A stretch of DNA of 64,000 nt from Litomosoides sigmodontis. Its lineage: Eukaryota > Nematoda > Chromadorea > Rhabditida > Onchocercidae. The notes beneath the pieces are model-generated. The model did not search any database. It saw nothing but the letters and a program-made list of their open reading frames with translations, and had not been told where the DNA came from. The position numbers and the translations under genes were made by a program. Of this stretch, positions 59,712 to 64,000 are shown piece after piece. The stretch lies in the NCBI GenBank assembly GCA_963070105.1, contig OY718806.1, positions 1,332,865-1,396,864 of the forward strand, given 5' to 3'. Position 1 is the stretch's first letter. Every line of letters begins with the position of its first letter.

Positions 59712-61551
59712 GAAAATAATAATAATGATAATAATAACTGATAATAATAATCAATAGTAGTAGTGTTAAGAAATAATTATTAATGATTTAGGTTTGGTTT
59801 TTGTGAATTAGCATAATTTATTTCCTTAAATACGGCAACCATATTGCTTTATCATTTTCATATCGAGGGAACAATGAAAATATTTCAATTTTCTTTAATA
59901 ATATTTGCTATTATTCTTCGCATACAATGTTCACAGTTTCATCCATCTAATTTAGTTGTCTCGAAATGAAATGGCCTAGTAATGATTGAAATGTCAAAAG
60001 GTGTTGTTAGCGAATAGTCTTTTTTTGCCTTTTATTTTTTCATCTATAGACGAATCAATCCATTTTTGAATTTTTTCTTAAAAAAGGGGAAGAAAATGAG
60101 TGCATAGATTCCTTACCTCTCATTCCATTCATTCGAAAGAAGGAAAAATCAAGTCGAACAAAGTAATGAATTGATTGAGTGGATGGAAATGTGTGCACCG
60201 CGCTTATATAAAAATAAAATTATCCCGAGAAAAAAAAATGAAATTTGAAAAAAGCAGTTAAATAGATGAAAATGTTAGAAATGAAATTTAAAAATGGTGT
60301 TAGTGATAAATTTTAACATTCTACGTGTTGTTCTATCAAAAACTGAGATAGCAATAATTAGATTAATTACTGCAGGTAATAAATTTAATGTAAGAAGTCA
60401 AAAATGACATATTCCTTACTTTTTTGTAAGTGTAAGTGTAGCTCATCTGTATGTTCGTAATTTAGATGGTGCTATATGTTGTTTTAAAAATTTGATTAAA
60501 AATGAAGTAATTTTTGACGAACAATTTTTTATTAATGAGTTTAGATTAAATGAGCGAAATATTACGGATAGCGAAAGTTGCTAGAGAAGGTAGGAAAAGA
60601 AAGGATGTCAGCTAGCATGCAAGCAATTAATTTTAATTTTAGCTAAATGAACAAAATAGAAACTGTTGTATGATAGTAATTGGAACATAAAATGATTGTG
60701 CACAATTTCAAATGTAACTTTAGCATTAAGCATTCTAACAATATAAAGCTTTTTCTTTTTCTCCTTAAAATAATGAAATATAGCCCATTACAGTTGAAGT
60801 GCTTTAGAAGGAAAAAGAAACCAAATTTCCAATTCATTTCAATAGAGCTTTTTGGTGGAAAGAAGAAATTTTCCAAAAGATGAAATAGAATAAGTGGACA
60901 AGTGGTTTGTTACTTGCTTGTCGAATCGAATGATCATTTCCACAATTCACTCAGAAATTTATGAATGCTCGGAAAGATGTGTAATAAAATGGGAAAAATA
61001 AAAAGAAATAAAAAGGGTAAGAACAAAATGGATTGAAATGAAATGACTGTTGAGTGATAAAATAATGATGAAGCAAACAGCTGATAATCCAATCTACAAC
61101 TTCAAACAACTCTAAAAATGCAAATTTATCCATTTCTTGTATGTTACTTTTGTTTCTGTCTCATATTATCATGCTATGGCGAAAATTTTTTTCGAGCAAT
61201 TTTATCGTAAATTACACTAATTAGAAGCACAAATGTCATTGTGATTGGTTTAAAATTTAAAATTTGCTGCATGCAAAAAATTTGAAAACCAAATTATACA
61301 GTATGCTTATTTTGATGTAATTTTCTAGATTTACATCGTTATTTTTCATAATTTTGCAATTTTTACGATTTTTCTAGGAAAGAAATTTCATGTGTTTTTT
61401 TTAAAGGTAGGGAAATCATTACTAGCTTTATTTTTTTATTATTAATCATCGTTTGTTTTATTGAAAGGGAAGAAAATTTTTTTTTGCAAGGTTTGTTTCC
61501 ATTTTTGTATAGCATTTACATATATATTTATGTATATATATATATAGCATT

Positions 61552-61607
<56 letters not shown>

Positions 61608-64000
61608 AATCGTTGTGAAAAGTTGAAATCGATTATCTTATTATATATAGGTAAGGAACAATAAAGGAAAATTTGGAGTAGCATGTTAATTTTTAAAAAA
61701 AATTAGAAAAAAATTGTCGCGTTTATGAGTTTGAAAATATTTTTATTATTTTCTTTTATTTGCTACAATTTTAAAATTATTAATTGTGATCAATTTTTTT
61801 CCTCTTGCCTTTTTTTCCATTCTCTCTCAACAAATCATAAAAATACAAAAAAAGTAATGCACAATGAATGCAAATAAATACGAAAATGCATAAATACAAA
61901 GAAACCAACGAATTAATAATTTCTAAGTCATGTTGTAAAATGCGTATTTTACTTTTCGTATTATAATTAATAATTTGATGAGATTCAAATGAATATGAAT
62001 ATGAGTAATAGTTGAGAGGAAAAGAAAGAACAAGGAAATGGGGTGATTTTTTCCCCCAAAATCAATTTTGTTGAAAAAAAAGGGAAAAAAAACGACTAAA
62101 ATAGCTGAAACAAAAGATTTGGTTGCATCGTTGTCGTTAATGTCATGGTTCTCTCAGTCTCTGAGTGAAGAAGAGAGAGAAAGAAAAGAAAAAAAAAACT
62201 ATTGGAAAATGAAAATTACATGGATTAGAAGTGGGAAAATTGAATGAAAGTTTTTTTTTTGCAAAATGAGAGATTAGTTTTTAGAATACAAATATGTACA
62301 TATGAACAGGAAAGTGAAGAAAAAAAAGGGAAGGAGAGAAATTTAGTTTTTAAAAAAAAAATTTTTTTTTGCTGTAAATAAGTTATTTTAAAATTAACTA
62401 ACCATTCTGAAATGAAATACGAACAGAATCGATTATTCGTAATGGATTAAAAAGCAAATAAAAATACGCATGCGTAAATGAAGATAGCAAGAAGTGAGAT
62501 GATAGATAATAAATATGGGAAAGTTCAAAAGGTATCGTGGAAAAATAATTTGCAATTATAAACAATACTACCATTTCAAATTCTACAAATTCATCATTTG
62601 AAATTTTGCGCTGAGCGAGAAAAAAAAAACGGAGCATACTCTATTATTTTTACATTGATATTTTTTTGCGGTAAAAAAAGCACGAAAATAACTGCTCAGT
62701 TAATACTGCTATAAGATGAGGTTTTTTCTTTAAAAAAAAAGAAAAAAAACAAAAAACCAACAAATATTATTATTACGAAAGCCGGAGATTTTTCTCCGAA
62801 ACGAAGAGGGAAAAGATGGAATGAAATGTATTTGAAGGCTATGAGATCTGTCATTATTAAAAATTTTTTTTCATTTTACAAAATCACATGAATACTTTTT
62901 CATGATATGATTAAAAAAAATGCAGCAGAATAGCAGCATAATTATCTTATCGTTTTTTTTTTGTTTTTATTTTGAAGAAAAGAGATCGTAGCCGAAAATT
63001 ATTATTATTATTATTTGTTGGACATATAATTTAAGCTGAGAGCAACCGTTTTCGTCATTCTAGCAATTTGACATTTCAATACATATACATATGTATGCAG
63101 CACATGTATTTTAATACGTATAATTTAACTTTTAATACATATAATTTGAGATTTAATATACATCTGTTGAAGGAATATAATTTAATTTTTCATCTTTTTT
63201 TTCAAATGAATTTTTTTTTAGATAGCAAATAATTTTGTTATTTTTTTCAAAATTTTTTACAAAACCACAAATGATAAAAATTTAATGTTAATTTAGGATA
63301 GTGTTAATTTTGAATATAGGTAGTGTAGTGAATAAAATTTTAGCAAAATTAAGAAATCTTTTAATGTGTGGAAAAGTGAAGTTAAAATGAATGAGTGGAG
63401 GGGTAATGGAATTTGGTAAGGATGAATTAGTGGCGTTGCAATGAGGTTGTTTATTGCGCCCGGCCGATTACATTCACTAGAAAGCGTAGAAAACATAGAT
63501 GGATGAAAATTGTTGAATGTGAAATGGTAGATGAAAATAATACAATAATAGATTGGTATTTGGAAAATAAGTTTAATCTAAATTAGATTTCAAGTGAGAA
63601 TTTGTTCTTCTTTTGCTTAAAAATATTCGTAAACGAACGACACAACATAGCAGTGCTTCTTTCCCTCTCTCCCTCTCTCTCCCTCTCTCTCTCTCCTTCT
63701 CTCTCTGTCAAAAGAAGTTTAGCGAAGCAAGTTAAGTTTTAAGCAACTTTTATTGTATTTATTGATTGATTAAATGATTAAATTCATTCAATCTATTGAC
63801 AAAATGGAAATTTCACTTTGTCCTTTTTCGCTTGCTAAAATTGAAAATAAGAAAGTGCTGAATTATAAAATTAATAAAAAAAGAACTGTGAATAAAGAAG
63901 AAAGAGACAGGAATGCATGAAATTTTTCAATGAATCAAGGATGAGGAAGTATATGTGTGCAAAAAAGATTGATTGAAGTTGAGGAGGAGGGAGGGACAGA
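59712..64000. other. Gene-free AT-rich stretch to the window end
   Basis: No convincing exon on either strand. Contents are homopolymer runs, a (TA)n block at 61554-61604, CT-rich tracts near 63660-63706, and scattered short open frames of low complexity (for example 60643-60876 and 62398-62637, minus) that I do not support. Confidence 0.5.
61554..61604. repeat. (TA)n microsatellite with duplicated left flank
   Basis: About 25 TA units. The 16 bases leading into it (AGCATTTACATATATA) also occur about 35 bp upstream, suggesting a local duplication. Confidence 0.9.

Noticed and set aside
58948..59754. 268-codon minus-strand frame of I/Y/L/F repeats
   Set aside because: Translation of the 10-bp array; period and composition come entirely from the repeat.

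Overview
This is a spliced eukaryotic window, about 70% A+T by eye, and best read as nematode DNA, probably from a filarial or other spirurid worm. The evidence is the gene structure. Exons are 30-250 bp, introns are mostly 45-400 bp, acceptors end in TTTCAG/TTTTAG, donors are GTAAGT/GTTAGT-like, and one start codon directly follows a splice-acceptor sequence, as in spliced-leader trans-splicing. The proteins are metazoan (AP-2 alpha, rootletin, PI4K type II, RNFT, tetraspanin, nitrobindin). The organism call is an inference; no species was identified. There are no operon-like prokaryotic features, CRISPR arrays, or rRNA/tRNA genes that I can recognise.

Layout. 0.8-4.8 kb (minus): a multi-exon gene for an unrecognised protein with a signal peptide and a four-cysteine C-terminus, with a possible small plus-strand gene nested in one of its introns. 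5.5-6.4 kb: two abutting TAA-derived tandem arrays. 6.4-12.9 kb: largely gene-free and dominated by a 2.25 kb uninterrupted (TAA)n block. 12.9-15.0 kb (plus): an eight-exon unrecognised gene with a small cysteine cluster. 16.7-18.6 kb (plus): a complete tetraspanin. 20.2-24.2 kb (plus): a complete RNFT-type membrane RING E3 ligase. 26.3-29.2 kb (plus): a secreted nitrobindin/THAP4-like heme-barrel protein. 31.0-37.3 kb (plus): the complete AP-2 complex alpha subunit. 39.5-40.7 kb (plus): the N-terminal third of a type II phosphatidylinositol 4-kinase, with the rest of the kinase not found in the window. 42.6-56.3 kb (minus): a 42-exon rootletin (CROCC/CHE-10) gene predicted at about 2,208 residues. 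56.3-64 kb: no convincing gene, but several microsatellites and a 0.74 kb 10-bp array.

The five complete recognised genes (tetraspanin, RNFT, nitrobindin-like, AP-2 alpha, rootletin) were assembled by hand exon by exon. Reading phase is maintained across every junction I report and each total is a multiple of three, which is strong internal support. Functionally they are housekeeping or cell-biology genes: clathrin-mediated endocytosis, PI4P synthesis on endosomes, ciliary rootlet, membrane-embedded ubiquitin ligase and membrane microdomain organiser. They do not form one pathway, although AP-2 alpha and PI4K2 both belong to phosphoinositide-dependent trafficking. I see no clear new biological system. 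The best leads are the truncated PI4K2, the replaced heme-ligand position in the nitrobindin-like protein, a hairpin in the tetraspanin first intron, and the unusual concentration of long TAA-family arrays.
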